Shown here: positions 1-8,626 of the stretch, one piece after another | How positions within the stretch are numbered: position 1 is the first letter of the stretch | How the letters are laid out: each line of letters opens with the position of its first letter | NCBI RefSeq assembly: GCF_025717515.1 | Contig: NZ_JAJIRN010000005.1 | Coordinates: forward strand, 310,001-374,000 | Source of the DNA: Roseateles oligotrophus | Lineage (GTDB): Bacteria > Pseudomonadota > Gammaproteobacteria > Burkholderiales > Burkholderiaceae_C | Length of the DNA stretch: 64,000 bases | Direction of reading: 5' to 3' | Translations under genes and position numbers: made by a program | Notes under the pieces: model-generated | What the model saw: the letters and a program-made list of their open reading frames with translations, nothing else | Told to the model about the DNA's origin: nothing | The model's database searches: none

Positions 1-422
1 AGTACCAGCACTTGCAGGATCTGCGGATTGGTCTTGTCCACCCGCAGGCCGTTGCGCAGCACCTCCTGCGGCAGCAGCGACTCGACCCGCTTGGCGCGGT
101 TGTTCACTTCCACGGCGGCCAGATCCAGATCGGTGCCGGGCTGGAAGAAGATCTGCAGCTGCATGCTGCCGCTGGCCGAGCTGGTGCTCTGCATATAAAG
201 CAGGCCGCTGATGCCGTTCATCTCGCGCTCCAGCGGCGCGGCAACGGTGGTCTCCAGGGTCTCGGGGCTGGCGCCGGGGTAGACGGCGCTGATCTGCACC
301 TGCGGGGGTGCGACGTTAGGGTATTGCTCCACCGCGAGCTGCGTGCTGGCCAGAATGCCGATCAGCATGAAGAGCAGCGCGATGACGGTCGCCATGACCG
401 GACGCTTGACGAAGAATCCCAT
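1..422 (-). CDS. RND efflux pump inner-membrane subunit, N-terminal part (runs off the window)
   Basis: The reading frame starts with MGFFVKRPVMAT, the typical N-terminus of AcrB/MexB-like pumps, with a first transmembrane helix (about residues 10-30) followed by the periplasmic porter region. About 140 residues are present and the rest lies beyond position 1. The family exports drugs or other small hydrophobic molecules using the proton gradient, in complex with a periplasmic adaptor and an outer-membrane channel. It lies 15 bp downstream of the adaptor gene on the same strand, so the two form an operon. An outer-membrane channel gene may follow outside the window. The substrate cannot be told from this fragment. 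Confidence 0.93.
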   Translation of the reverse strand, partial: MGFFVKRPVMATVIALLFMLIGILASTQLAVEQYPNVAPPQVQISAVYPGASPETLETTVAAPLEREMNGISGLLYMQSTSSASGSMQLQIFFQPGTDLDLAAVEVNNRAKRVESLLPQEVLRNGLRVDKTNPQILQVLV

Positions 423-437
423 TCTGAGGCTCCCGGC

Positions 438-1610
438 TTAAGGTGCGGCAGCGGAGGCGGGTGCTGCGGCTGCCCAAGGCGAGGGCTTGACCGTGGCGCC
501 TTGCTGCAAGCGCTGCAGGCCTTCGACCACGACCGACTCGCCCGCGCCCAGGCCCTTCTCGACGATCCAGTCGTTCTTCAGCCATTCGCCCACCACCAGA
601 TCGCGGCGCTCGACCTTGTTTTCGGGCCCGACCACCCAGGCCACATGGCCGGTCGGCGTTTTGGTGACGGCTTTTTGCGGGATCAGAATCGTGTTGGGCC
701 GCTCGCCCGAGGTGTAGACCACCCGCACATACATGCCGGGCAAGAGTTTCTGACTCGGGTTGGGCATCACCACCCGCAGCGTGATGGTGCCGGTGCTGGG
801 GTTGACCTGCGACTCGGAGAAATCGAGCTTGCCGCTGCGCTCGAACTCGCTGCCATCGGGCAGGAAGATGCGCGCCTGCGCGCTGCCGGTGCCGGCGCCC
901 GCCTTGACCCTGCCCGTACTCAACTCGCGGCGCAGGATCAGCGCGTCGCGGTCGGCGACGTTGAAATTGACATAGACCTGATCGAGCCGGTCGACCGTCG
1001 TCAAATGGGTGGACTCGCCGCGCCCGACCAAGCGGCCCTCGGGCACCAAGGCCGCGCCGATCTTGCCCGACTCGGTCGCCAAGACCTTGGTGTAGCCGAG
1101 ATTGGTCTGCGCGCGTTCGACGTTAGCGGCGGAGACCGCCAACTGCGCCTCGGTCTGTTTGACGGCGGTGACCGCGTCTTCATAGTCTTGCTGGCTGATC
1201 GCGTTCTCCTTGATCAGCGGCGCCAGGCGTTTTTCTTTCGATCGGGCGCTGGCCAGATTGGCGGCCGACCGGGCCTGGTCGGCCACGGCGTCGTTCAAGG
1301 CAATGCGGTAAGGCGTCGGGTCTATCGTGTAAAGCAATTGGCCTTTTTTGACCTCGCTGCCTTCGACGAAATGGCGTTGCTCCAGAATGCCCTCGACCCG
1401 CGCGCGCACCTCGACCGAGCGAAATGCAGCGACACGGCCGACATATTCATTCACCACCGGCACGGTCTCCGAGCGCGAAGCGACGACCCGTACCTCGGCC
1501 GGCGGCGGCTTGGGCGGGGCAGGCGGCGCCTTCTTCTGGCAAGCACTCAGCACCAAGGTCAATAACAAGGGCGTCGACACGAGCTTGATCAGGCCCAGGT
1601 ACTTTTGCAT
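438..1610 (-). CDS. RND efflux pump periplasmic adaptor (membrane fusion lipoprotein)
   Basis: This 390-residue protein resembles AcrA/MexA adaptors, which bridge the inner-membrane pump and the outer-membrane channel. The chosen start (MQKYLGLIK) gives a lipoprotein signal peptide with a lipobox ending in LVLSAC at about residue 23. A longer in-frame extension upstream looks unlike any signal and was not used. Behind the lipobox come a proline-rich linker, a lipoyl half-motif (VEVRARVEGIL), an alpha-helical hairpin of about 80 residues, the second lipoyl half, and the beta-barrel and membrane-proximal regions. It precedes the pump gene by 15 bp. A 237-bp divergent region separates it from the DUF4136 gene. 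I see no regulator gene beside it. Confidence 0.92.
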   Translation of the reverse strand: MQKYLGLIKLVSTPLLLTLVLSACQKKAPPAPPKPPPAEVRVVASRSETVPVVNEYVGRVAAFRSVEVRARVEGILEQRHFVEGSEVKKGQLLYTIDPTPYRIALNDAVADQARSAANLASARSKEKRLAPLIKENAISQQDYEDAVTAVKQTEAQLAVSAANVERAQTNLGYTKVLATESGKIGAALVPEGRLVGRGESTHLTTVDRLDQVYVNFNVADRDALILRRELSTGRVKAGAGTGSAQARIFLPDGSEFERSGKLDFSESQVNPSTGTITLRVVMPNPSQKLLPGMYVRVVYTSGERPNTILIPQKAVTKTPTGHVAWVVGPENKVERRDLVVGEWLKNDWIVEKGLGAGESVVVEGLQRLQQGATVKPSPWAAAAPASAAAP

Positions 1611-1847
1611 GGTTTTGTATCTTTCTCTGCTGCCAATTCGTGGACGGAGGCCGCACGAAAATCGACCGTGCTTGCACATCTGTTTGCCTACACCGGCAGC
1701 TCCAATGGGCAGCGGGCCTGTTCAGTTAGCATATACGGCATGCTCAGACCCGGCCAAGATGGGTTAACCCCATGGATCAAACCGACGGACACCGAGCAGG
1801 TGACTTGCTCGCCAAATCACCGAGACAAAAAAGGAAGGAAGATCGAA

Positions 1848-2447
1848 ATGAAATTCTCACTCAAAGCAAGACTCCTGACCCTGGGCTTGACGGCCTTGCT
1901 GCTGGACCTGAGCGGCTGCGCCAGCGGCCCCGAGGTCCGCGTCAGCCAGGACAAGACGGTCGAGTTCAGCCAGTTCAAGACCTACGGCTTTGTCGAGCCC
2001 TTGGGCACCGACCGCGGGGGCTATCAAAGCATCGTCAGCCAGCATCTGAAGGCGGCGACGCAAGCCGAAATGGAGGCCCGCGGCCTGCGTCTTGTGAGCG
2101 CAAACCCGCAACTGCTGATCAATTTCAATGCCTCTTTGAATGAAAAAATGCGCGTCAGCAGCGCAATGCCACCACCGCCGATTTCGGGCTACTACGGCTA
2201 CCGCGTCGGCATGTATTCGGCCTGGCCGATGTATGCCGACCAGAGCCGGGTCAGCAGCTATACCGAAGGCACGCTGAATATCGACGTGATTGATGCGGCG
2301 CGCAAGCAGTTGATCTGGGAAGGCGTGGTGACGGACAGCGTCACCCAAAAAGATCTGGATCAGTTGCAGAGCAGCATCAACACGGCCGTCAAGTCCGCTT
2401 TCGCCAAGTTCCCGCTGGCCGGGCCGGCGCCGAGCAAGTCGCCTTAG
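1848..2447 (+). CDS. DUF4136 domain lipoprotein
   Basis: This is a 199-residue predicted lipoprotein. The N-terminus has a lysine/arginine start, a hydrophobic stretch and a lipobox (LSGC, cysteine near residue 22). The rest matches the DUF4136 pattern: an early YGF motif after a short beta strand, and a C-terminal segment in which the protein is described as making something 'LIWEGVV', followed by a helix ending in AKFPL. The start is supported by a purine-rich ribosome site (aaggaagg) about 7 bases upstream. Function is unknown for the family. Its stop overlaps the stop of the convergent ABC transporter by 4 bp. Family assignment is by recognition of the pattern and not by a search. Confidence 0.85.
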   Translation: MKFSLKARLLTLGLTALLLDLSGCASGPEVRVSQDKTVEFSQFKTYGFVEPLGTDRGGYQSIVSQHLKAATQAEMEARGLRLVSANPQLLINFNASLNEKMRVSSAMPPPPISGYYGYRVGMYSAWPMYADQSRVSSYTEGTLNIDVIDAARKQLIWEGVVTDSVTQKDLDQLQSSINTAVKSAFAKFPLAGPAPSKSP

Positions 2448-4282
2448 ATTGCGATGGTGTCGGCGGCCGGCTGCAGATCAAACTGCAGTGCGGCCAGCCG
2501 TGCGTAGAGCCCGCCGCGTGCCGTCAACTCGGCATGTGTGCCGATATCAACGATGCGGCCATGCTCCATAACGACGATGCGGTCGGCGCGCTGCACCGTC
2601 GCCAGTCGGTGTGCGATCACCAAGGTGGTGCGGTGCTGCATCGCCGCTTCAAGCGCCGCCTGTACCATGCGCTCGCTCTCGGCATCGAGTGCGCTGGTTG
2701 CTTCGTCCAGCAGCAAAAGCGGTGGGTTTTTCAGCATCGCGCGGGCAATGCTGATGCGTTGGCGCTGACCGCCCGACAGACGCACGCCGCGCTCGCCCAG
2801 AAAGGTCGAATAGCCCTCGGGCAGGCGGCGGATGAATTCGTCGGCAAAGGCCGCCTCGGCCGCCTTGATGACCTCGGCATCGCTGGCTTCGGGTCGACCA
2901 TAACGGATGTTCTCCAGGGCGCTGGTCGAGAAGATCACGCTGTCTTGCGGCACCAGGCCTACGCCCGCGCGCAGCGTCGTCAGGCTGATCTGATCGGACG
3001 GCACACCGTTCAGGCGAATGCTGCCGGTCTGCGCGTCATAAAAACGCAAGAGCAAATGAAACACCGTGCTTTTGCCCGCGCCGCTGGGGCCGACCAGGGC
3101 AATGGTTTCGCCCGGCTTGATGTCGAGATCAAAGTCCTGCAGAGCGGCTTGAGTGGGCCGAGAAGGGTAGTTGAAACTCACCCCCTGCAAACTCAGTCCG
3201 GTGCCGCCGGCCACCGTCGGCAAGGCCAGCGGTGCTTGCGGCTCGGCCACGGCCGATTGGCTGGCCAGCAACTCCATCAGTCGCTCGGTCGCACCGGCCG
3301 CGCGCAGCACATCGCCGTAAACCTCGGCCAGCACCGCCACGCTGCTGACCAGCAAGATCACATAAACGATGGTCTGGCCCAGGTGACCGGCGGTGATATT
3401 GCCGGCCAACACCGCCTGCGTGCCCTGGTAGAGGCCCCACAGCAGCGCGCCAAAAGTGGCGGTGATGATGAAGGCAACCAGACCCGAGCGAACCAGCGCG
3501 CGTTTGCGGGCGGTGTCGAACGCGTTCTCGCTGGCGAGCGCGAATCGCCTTGTTTCCGCGGCTTCCTGCGTATAGCTCTGCACCACCGGCACGGCGTTCA
3601 AGACCTCGGCGGCAATCGCGCTGGTGTCTGCCACGCGGTCTTGGGCCGAGCGGCTGAGCTTGCGCACCCGGCGGCCGAAGAAGATCGCCGGTAGCAGCAC
3701 AAAGACCAGAATCCCCAGCACCTGCGTCATCACCACCGGGTTGGTGGCGATCAACATGCCCATCGCGCCTATGCCCATCACGGTGCTGCGCAAGCCCATC
3801 GAAAAGCTCGAACCGACGACGGTCTGAACGACGGTGGTGTCGGTGGTGATGCGGCTCAAAACCTCGCCGGTCTGGGTGGTCTCGAAGAACTCGGGGCTTT
3901 GCTTCAAGACATGGCCATAGACGGCATTGCGCAGATCGGCGGTGACCCGTTCGCCCAGCCAGGTGACGCTGTAAAAGCGCGCCGCCGAGAACAGGCCGAG
4001 CGCCGCACCGACCGCAAACAGCGCCAGAAAATGCTCGCGCATCGCCATCAGGCGCTCGCCGTTGTTACTGCCGCTGCTGCTGCCACCACTGCCGCCGCCC
4101 ATGCCTTGGTCGACCAGCCCGCGCAAGGCGAGCGGGAATGCCAGCGTGGCCATCGCGGCCAACAGCAAGAACAGCAGGGCGATCAAGATACGGCCACGGT
4201 AGGGCCGCAGAAAAGGCATCAAGCCGCTGAGTGAGCGAGGGTTGCCGGTCTTGATGGCGGGATTTGCTTGGTTTTTTGGCAT
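2444..4282 (-). CDS. ABC exporter, fused transmembrane and ATPase domains (MsbA/ABCB type)
   Basis: The 612-residue protein is a half-transporter. Six transmembrane helices span about residues 30-325, with a glycine/serine-rich loop after the first helix pair (near residues 60-75). The nucleotide-binding domain follows, with Walker A (GPSGAGKST), signature LSGGQ and Walker B (LLLLDEATSALD), ending in the switch histidine (VIAHRL). Such proteins homodimerise to export lipids, peptides or drugs; the substrate is unknown here. The start MPKNQ was preferred to an upstream extension that lies in the intergenic gap. It lies 37 bp downstream of the acetyl-CoA hydrolase gene on the same strand and may be cotranscribed with it. 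Confidence 0.93.
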   Translation of the reverse strand: MPKNQANPAIKTGNPRSLSGLMPFLRPYRGRILIALLFLLLAAMATLAFPLALRGLVDQGMGGGSGGSSSGSNNGERLMAMREHFLALFAVGAALGLFSAARFYSVTWLGERVTADLRNAVYGHVLKQSPEFFETTQTGEVLSRITTDTTVVQTVVGSSFSMGLRSTVMGIGAMGMLIATNPVVMTQVLGILVFVLLPAIFFGRRVRKLSRSAQDRVADTSAIAAEVLNAVPVVQSYTQEAAETRRFALASENAFDTARKRALVRSGLVAFIITATFGALLWGLYQGTQAVLAGNITAGHLGQTIVYVILLVSSVAVLAEVYGDVLRAAGATERLMELLASQSAVAEPQAPLALPTVAGGTGLSLQGVSFNYPSRPTQAALQDFDLDIKPGETIALVGPSGAGKSTVFHLLLRFYDAQTGSIRLNGVPSDQISLTTLRAGVGLVPQDSVIFSTSALENIRYGRPEASDAEVIKAAEAAFADEFIRRLPEGYSTFLGERGVRLSGGQRQRISIARAMLKNPPLLLLDEATSALDAESERMVQAALEAAMQHRTTLVIAHRLATVQRADRIVVMEHGRIVDIGTHAELTARGGLYARLAALQFDLQPAADTIAI

Positions 4283-4319
4283 GGGCCGCAGTGTATGCGG
4301 CCCATGAAAGTTCAGACTT

Positions 4320-6488
4320 CTAAAGGTTGCTGGCGAACAGCCTGCGCACAAATAGATCTTTGAAACTCTTGGCGTCGGCCAAGCCGAGCCGCTCCAGATA
4401 GGCCGTCGGCACCGGCTTTTCGCTGCCCAGGCTTTGCAAAATCATGCCGACCAATTCAACCGGGTGCTGGCTGGCATGCTTGAGCTTTTTCAGCGCCCGC
4501 ACGATGGTGAGTTCGTCGACGGTCAGATCGGTACCAAACGGGAAGTCGGGCAGCACGCCGCTATTGCGCCAAGGCCGCAGCTGCTCGCGCAGCATTTCGG
4601 GGCTGTTTTGGCGGGCGCTGGGGGGGATGTCGTAATCCGCCTCCAACTTGCCATGCGCCTTTGCTTCATGCATCAGTGCGGTCTGGAAGCGGGAATCGGC
4701 AATGGCCAACAGGCGCTTCACGCATTCCGCGTCGGTGCAGCCGCGCAGGTCGGCCACGCCATATTCGGTGATGACGATGTCGCGCAGATGGCGCGGAATG
4801 GTGCAGTTGGCATAGCTCCAAACGATATTGCTGCGCAGACCATCAACGTTGTCATGGGTTGAGCGCAGCATCAGGATGCCGCGCGCATCCGGCAACGCAT
4901 GCCCCATGGCGACGAAGTTGTACTGACCGCCGACACCCGACACCATCTGCCCCGATTCCATGCCGTCGGAAGACGCCGCGCCCAGCAGCGTCACCTTCAT
5001 CGTCGTGTTCATTAAGCGGGCCTTGGCGCGTTGCGCCCGCTTCAACGCCTCGCTGCCCTGGGCATCCCCGAACAGCTCGTTGATGAAGCCGATGCGGGTC
5101 ATGTCGATCAAGCCGAGTTGCTGCTCGGGCAGATCGCGCAGGCGCTGATAGAAGTCGCGCGGCCCCAGGAAGAAGCCGCCATGCATGATGGCGACGCCCA
5201 ACCAGCGTGGCCCCAGTAAATGCTGCTCGATGGCGGCCAAGGCGCCGGCATCGCTCAGATCATTGCGGATGCTTGTCTCATCCAGCAAGAGTTGACCCCC
5301 AAGCGCGCTCACGCCGGCCTTGAACAGCCCATGCTTGACCAGATAGTCGATATCCGATGCGCGCAGCGGCGAGGCAATACGGCCGCGCTGCAGCAAGTCT
5401 TGCAAGACTTGCAGGCCAGGCGTTTCTTGGACGCGGCCTTGCAGCGCCAACTCTTGCAGATCGATGTCATTGAAGACGCGCCGGCGTATCAGCCCGGCGT
5501 CGATCAAGCGCATAAAACCGTTGACGAACATCTCCGAGCAGCCATACAGGCCTTGCTCGAACTTGCCGATCTCGCGCCCGCTCAGATCGCCATGGCAGAG
5601 CGGGCCGAGAATGTTGGCGAAGGCCTCGGGTTGGGCGTCGCGCACGATCAAGGCCTGGGCAATCGCATCGCCGAGCGAGCCAATGCCGATCTGCAAGGTC
5701 CCGCCGTCCGGCACCAGGCTGGCCGCATGCAGGCCGATCGCGTAATCGGCCCAGGTGATGGACGCATTGGGCGGCGCGAAAATTGTGTGGCTGCAACCGG
5801 GGCCGTCCAGCACCAGGTCGAACAGACCGGCCGGTGCGACCGCGCTGCCGGGCATGAAAGGCAACTCGTGGTTGACCATTGCCACCGCCAGCAAGGGCCG
5901 CCCTTGCGCTTGCATACGCTCGATCAAATCGAAGGTGAGGTCGGGGTTGCAGGACAAAGACAGCTGGGTCTTGCCATCGCCGCCCAGCCGGCTCGCGACG
6001 GCCTGGGCAATCACATTGACACCGTGCGACATCATGTCGCGCACCGCGAAGCTGTAATTGGTGCAGACAAAACCTTGCTGCGCGACGGCATTGCCCAAGT
6101 AGTCACCGGTCTTCATGAAAAACTCATGGACCTCGATATTGGGCGGCAGCGTGCCGGCTCGCAAGGCCTTCACATAGTCGAAGTCCGGGTAGTCGCCAAA
6201 TACCCGTTCCACCAGCGGCTCCAGGAAATGCGCCTCCAGCGTCGACTTGCCCTGCGGTTTCTCGAGCGACAGCGCGGTAAATAGTTTCAGCCGACGCTCG
6301 GGCATGGCGGCGATACGTCGATACAAGGCGTTCACCAGTGGGTTCGGTTTGCCCAGGCCCAAGGGTATGGCCATCACGATGTCGCCGCGCACCCGCTGCA
6401 GGATCTGCTCGACGGTGAGCTCCAGGCTAGACAGGCAAATGCTTTCGCGGTTGCCCTTGCTGCCTTGGCTGTCATTGATGTTGTGCAT
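4320..6488 (-). CDS. Acetyl-CoA hydrolase/transferase family protein
   Basis: The 722-residue protein belongs to the acetyl-CoA hydrolase/CoA-transferase family. An N-terminal half (about residues 20-330) carries the first CoA-transferase-like fold with GIGSLGDA. The C-terminal half has the acetyl-CoA hydrolase C-domain, including GVGGQYNFV and ITEYGVADLRG. Family members hydrolyse acetyl-CoA or move CoA between short-chain acids in the cytoplasm. The protein is longer than the usual ~500-residue enzyme, as in a known long subgroup of Burkholderiales proteins. The start has a good ribosome site (aaggaga). Upstream lies a 199-bp AT-rich region shared with a divergent GGDEF gene and containing two inverted repeats. 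Donor specificity cannot be told. Confidence 0.9.
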   Translation of the reverse strand: MHNINDSQGSKGNRESICLSSLELTVEQILQRVRGDIVMAIPLGLGKPNPLVNALYRRIAAMPERRLKLFTALSLEKPQGKSTLEAHFLEPLVERVFGDYPDFDYVKALRAGTLPPNIEVHEFFMKTGDYLGNAVAQQGFVCTNYSFAVRDMMSHGVNVIAQAVASRLGGDGKTQLSLSCNPDLTFDLIERMQAQGRPLLAVAMVNHELPFMPGSAVAPAGLFDLVLDGPGCSHTIFAPPNASITWADYAIGLHAASLVPDGGTLQIGIGSLGDAIAQALIVRDAQPEAFANILGPLCHGDLSGREIGKFEQGLYGCSEMFVNGFMRLIDAGLIRRRVFNDIDLQELALQGRVQETPGLQVLQDLLQRGRIASPLRASDIDYLVKHGLFKAGVSALGGQLLLDETSIRNDLSDAGALAAIEQHLLGPRWLGVAIMHGGFFLGPRDFYQRLRDLPEQQLGLIDMTRIGFINELFGDAQGSEALKRAQRAKARLMNTTMKVTLLGAASSDGMESGQMVSGVGGQYNFVAMGHALPDARGILMLRSTHDNVDGLRSNIVWSYANCTIPRHLRDIVITEYGVADLRGCTDAECVKRLLAIADSRFQTALMHEAKAHGKLEADYDIPPSARQNSPEMLREQLRPWRNSGVLPDFPFGTDLTVDELTIVRALKKLKHASQHPVELVGMILQSLGSEKPVPTAYLERLGLADAKSFKDLFVRRLFASNL

Positions 6489-6533
6489 TTTGGTCTCCTT
6501 GTTCTAGGCCGGTTGGCTTGATGTTGTCATATC

Positions 6534-6577
6534 TTTGTCAAATTCTGATTCAAGCGGAAGTCGTTGAATTTGATAAA
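6534..6577. promoter_or_regulatory. Imperfect inverted repeat in the divergent promoter region
   Basis: Twelve-base arms (6534-6545 and 6566-6577) match their reverse complement at 11 of 12 positions and are separated by 20 bases. The core arms TCAAATTC and GAATTTGA are perfect. The repeat lies in AT-rich DNA between two divergent genes, which suits a regulator binding site. The regulator is not known. Confidence 0.45.
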
Positions 6578-6595
6578 TAACAAGCTTGGTTTCAA

Positions 6596-6619
6596 GCGAA
6601 ACAGCGCATACCGTTTCGC
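6596..6619. promoter_or_regulatory. Second inverted repeat between acetyl-CoA hydrolase and GGDEF genes
   Basis: Perfect 7-base arms GCGAAAC and GTTTCGC are separated by 10 bases. The repeat lies about 70 bp upstream of the GGDEF start. It may be an operator or a short mRNA hairpin; nothing else distinguishes these. Confidence 0.3.
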
Positions 6620-6687
6620 AAAGGGTTATCCCTTGTGCATTGCCTGTGGTGAAATAACACGAGTGAACTTTGGGTTACTAATCGCAC

Positions 6688-7512
6688 ATGTTTAAAGAAT
6701 TGACGCCTCCAGCTTGGTTGCCGGAGCTGAATCGATGGGTTCAGCGTCTGGGGCCACGCTATGCGCTGCTGCTATTTTGTGCGCTGGTCTTGCTGATGGC
6801 CTTGGCCTTGTCGCAGTTGCTGGTTTCTCTTCTGGGCTATGGTGATCGCACGGTTGCGGCGATTTGCGCCGGCATGGCGGCGCTCGGTGTCGGCAGCTTG
6901 CTGGGTGCGATGTTTCTGAGTTTGCATGCTCAACTCGAACAGTCGCTGCAGCAATTGAAACGCTGCTCCGACATGGATGCCTTGACCGGCGTGGTCAACC
7001 GGCGCGCCTTTCTCAATTTGATCGAGCGCGAATGGGCGTTGGCGCGGCGCTACGAGACGACTTGTGCCTTGGTGCTGCTCGACGTCGATCATTTCAAAAG
7101 CGTCAATGACAGCTTTGGTCATCGCTGCGGCGACATGCTTTTGCGCCAGATTGCCGAGGCGAGCAGCGAAACGCTGCGCCAAGGCGATGTGCTGTCCAGA
7201 TTTGGTGGTGGGGAGTTCATGCTGTTTTTGCCGCATACCGATCCCTTGGGTGCTCTGGATGTGGCCGAGAGGATTCGCGAGCGGGTCGAAGGGCTTGATT
7301 TTTGCTGGAACGGACAATGCATTCCGGTCAGCGTCAGCTTGGGCGTCGCTGCGCTGCAAGCCGATCATGGCGAGCTTGACCAGTTCGTCAACGCGGCCGA
7401 ACTGGCCTTGCAGGCCGCCAAGGAATCAGGGCGAAATTGCGTGCGGGCTGGTGACGCGGCAAGTTCGAATAGGCCGAGCAGGCCGGGCCGGCCGGCCGAG
7501 CTCAAGCGCTGA
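6688..7512 (+). CDS. Membrane GGDEF-family protein with degenerate active site
   Basis: The 274-residue protein has two predicted transmembrane helices (about residues 28-55 and 60-85) and a C-terminal GGDEF domain (about 100-260). The signature reads GGGEF at residues 173-177 where the family has GGDEF or GGEEF; the codons GGT GGT GGG GAG TTC show this directly. The third residue normally binds metal and is catalytic, so cyclase activity is doubtful. The inhibitory I-site RxxD (RQGD, residues 164-167) is intact at the usual five-residue spacing. The upstream metal-site motif LLDVDHFK and NDSFGH are also intact. The protein may therefore bind c-di-GMP rather than make it. This is inference. 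Confidence 0.88.
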   Translation: MFKELTPPAWLPELNRWVQRLGPRYALLLFCALVLLMALALSQLLVSLLGYGDRTVAAICAGMAALGVGSLLGAMFLSLHAQLEQSLQQLKRCSDMDALTGVVNRRAFLNLIEREWALARRYETTCALVLLDVDHFKSVNDSFGHRCGDMLLRQIAEASSETLRQGDVLSRFGGGEFMLFLPHTDPLGALDVAERIRERVEGLDFCWNGQCIPVSVSLGVAALQADHGELDQFVNAAELALQAAKESGRNCVRAGDAASSNRPSRPGRPAELKR

Positions 7513-7513
7513 A

Positions 7514-8626
7514 CTAGTCCGCAGACTGCAGCAGTTTCATGGCGCCGGCATAACCCGTCATTTCCAGGTAACCAAGACCCAGGCGCTTGCCAGCGAGCGT
7601 CAGCAACTCGCTCGCCCCCTCCCAATAGCGCATGCCGGTACTGGCGCGGGCATCGATTTCTTGAGGGTCGAGCAGGGCGCGCAGAACTTGGCTTCCCATT
7701 GGCGTGCTGATCTGCCATTCGACCGGGTAGTTGGCCCCGCTGTCAGGGCTGAGCCAATGCCGGCTCGGCGTCATCTTGACGTCCGTAGGCGCGAAGTCGA
7801 CGGTCACGCCGCTTGGGGCCCGCCAACTCCCGCCCGCCCAAAGCTGCGAGCCATCGGCACGGCGCAGCCTGAAGACGGTCAGCGCTCCGCCATCGGCCAA
7901 GTTGATGCCGGCCCAATCCCAGCCGACGGCTTGTTCGGCCGCAGCGCTGCGCCCGAGCAAGTTATCGCTCCACTCATGGTCAAGCCAGGAGCGGCCACTC
8001 AGCTCGAACTGCTTGCCCTTGAGTTGCAACCGAGCCTCGGTTTGCAGTTGCACCTGGCTGTAGTAATGGCTGAACTGCGCGGGGTCAGGACCCTTCCGGG
8101 ACAGGCCTTGCTGGCCTTGCAGCAGCGGCGCTTGGCTGGCTTGCAGGCGCAAATCGAGCGCGAAACCGGCCGCCGGGCTGCGCAGGCTGGCGCGGTAGCC
8201 GGCCGCATCACGGCGCAGAGTCCAATCGCGTATATGCACATCGGTGTCGGCTTCGCTGGCCTCGGCCACGGCCATGCCGGCGCGCGCCAGGCGTTGGTCG
8301 TGGTGCAGTTTTCCGGCGCCCAGATCGCTGATGGCGGCATGGGCGAGCAGCAGGTGACGTGCGGCAAAGCGACTCGGATGGTCCGTCGGCGCCGGGCCCA
8401 AGAGGCGAAAGAAGGTCAGCTGATAGCCAAAGCGCGGCGGCCCTTGCTTGGCCTCGCTCAACACGCCGGTCAGATACCACCACTCAAGGCGCTGGGCCGG
8501 ATGGGCACCAAAGTCGCGCGGGAATTGCAGGCCTTGGGCCTGAGCCTGGGCTAAACCCGCCGGTGCGGCGGCTAGGCCTATCGTTTGCAGCAGCGAGCGG
8601 CGGCGCAAATTACTTGATGCCGGCAT
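7514..8626 (-). CDS. AttH-like / lipocalin-like exported protein (carotenoid hydratase-like fold)
   Basis: The 370-residue protein starts with a twin-arginine-like signal (RRRSLLQTIG) and AQA cleavage region, so export by Tat is likely. The mature part has the motif HPAQRLEWWYLTG, typical of the AttH/CrtC-like lipocalin family, with further family motifs LDHEW and YWEG. AttH proteins accompany an ABC transporter in the AttEFGH arrangement first described in Agrobacterium. The substrate is unknown. Here it is the last gene of the cassette, and its ATG overlaps the permease stop by one base (TGATG), a sign of translational coupling. A longer upstream reading frame was discarded because it only reads through the permease gene. 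Confidence 0.87.
   Translation of the reverse strand: MPASSNLRRRSLLQTIGLAAAPAGLAQAQAQGLQFPRDFGAHPAQRLEWWYLTGVLSEAKQGPPRFGYQLTFFRLLGPAPTDHPSRFAARHLLLAHAAISDLGAGKLHHDQRLARAGMAVAEASEADTDVHIRDWTLRRDAAGYRASLRSPAAGFALDLRLQASQAPLLQGQQGLSRKGPDPAQFSHYYSQVQLQTEARLQLKGKQFELSGRSWLDHEWSDNLLGRSAAAEQAVGWDWAGINLADGGALTVFRLRRADGSQLWAGGSWRAPSGVTVDFAPTDVKMTPSRHWLSPDSGANYPVEWQISTPMGSQVLRALLDPQEIDARASTGMRYWEGASELLTLAGKRLGLGYLEMTGYAGAMKLLQSAD

Noticed and set aside
12-1565. A 517-codon plus-strand frame opposite the RND genes
   Set aside because: The opposite strand encodes clear RND pump and adaptor proteins. The frame's translation is Ala/Arg/Gln/Leu-biased shadow sequence.
1761-1770. A 10-base palindrome GGGTTAACCC between the RND adaptor and DUF4136 genes
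   Set aside because: It is short, single and could be chance. No regulator gene is near.
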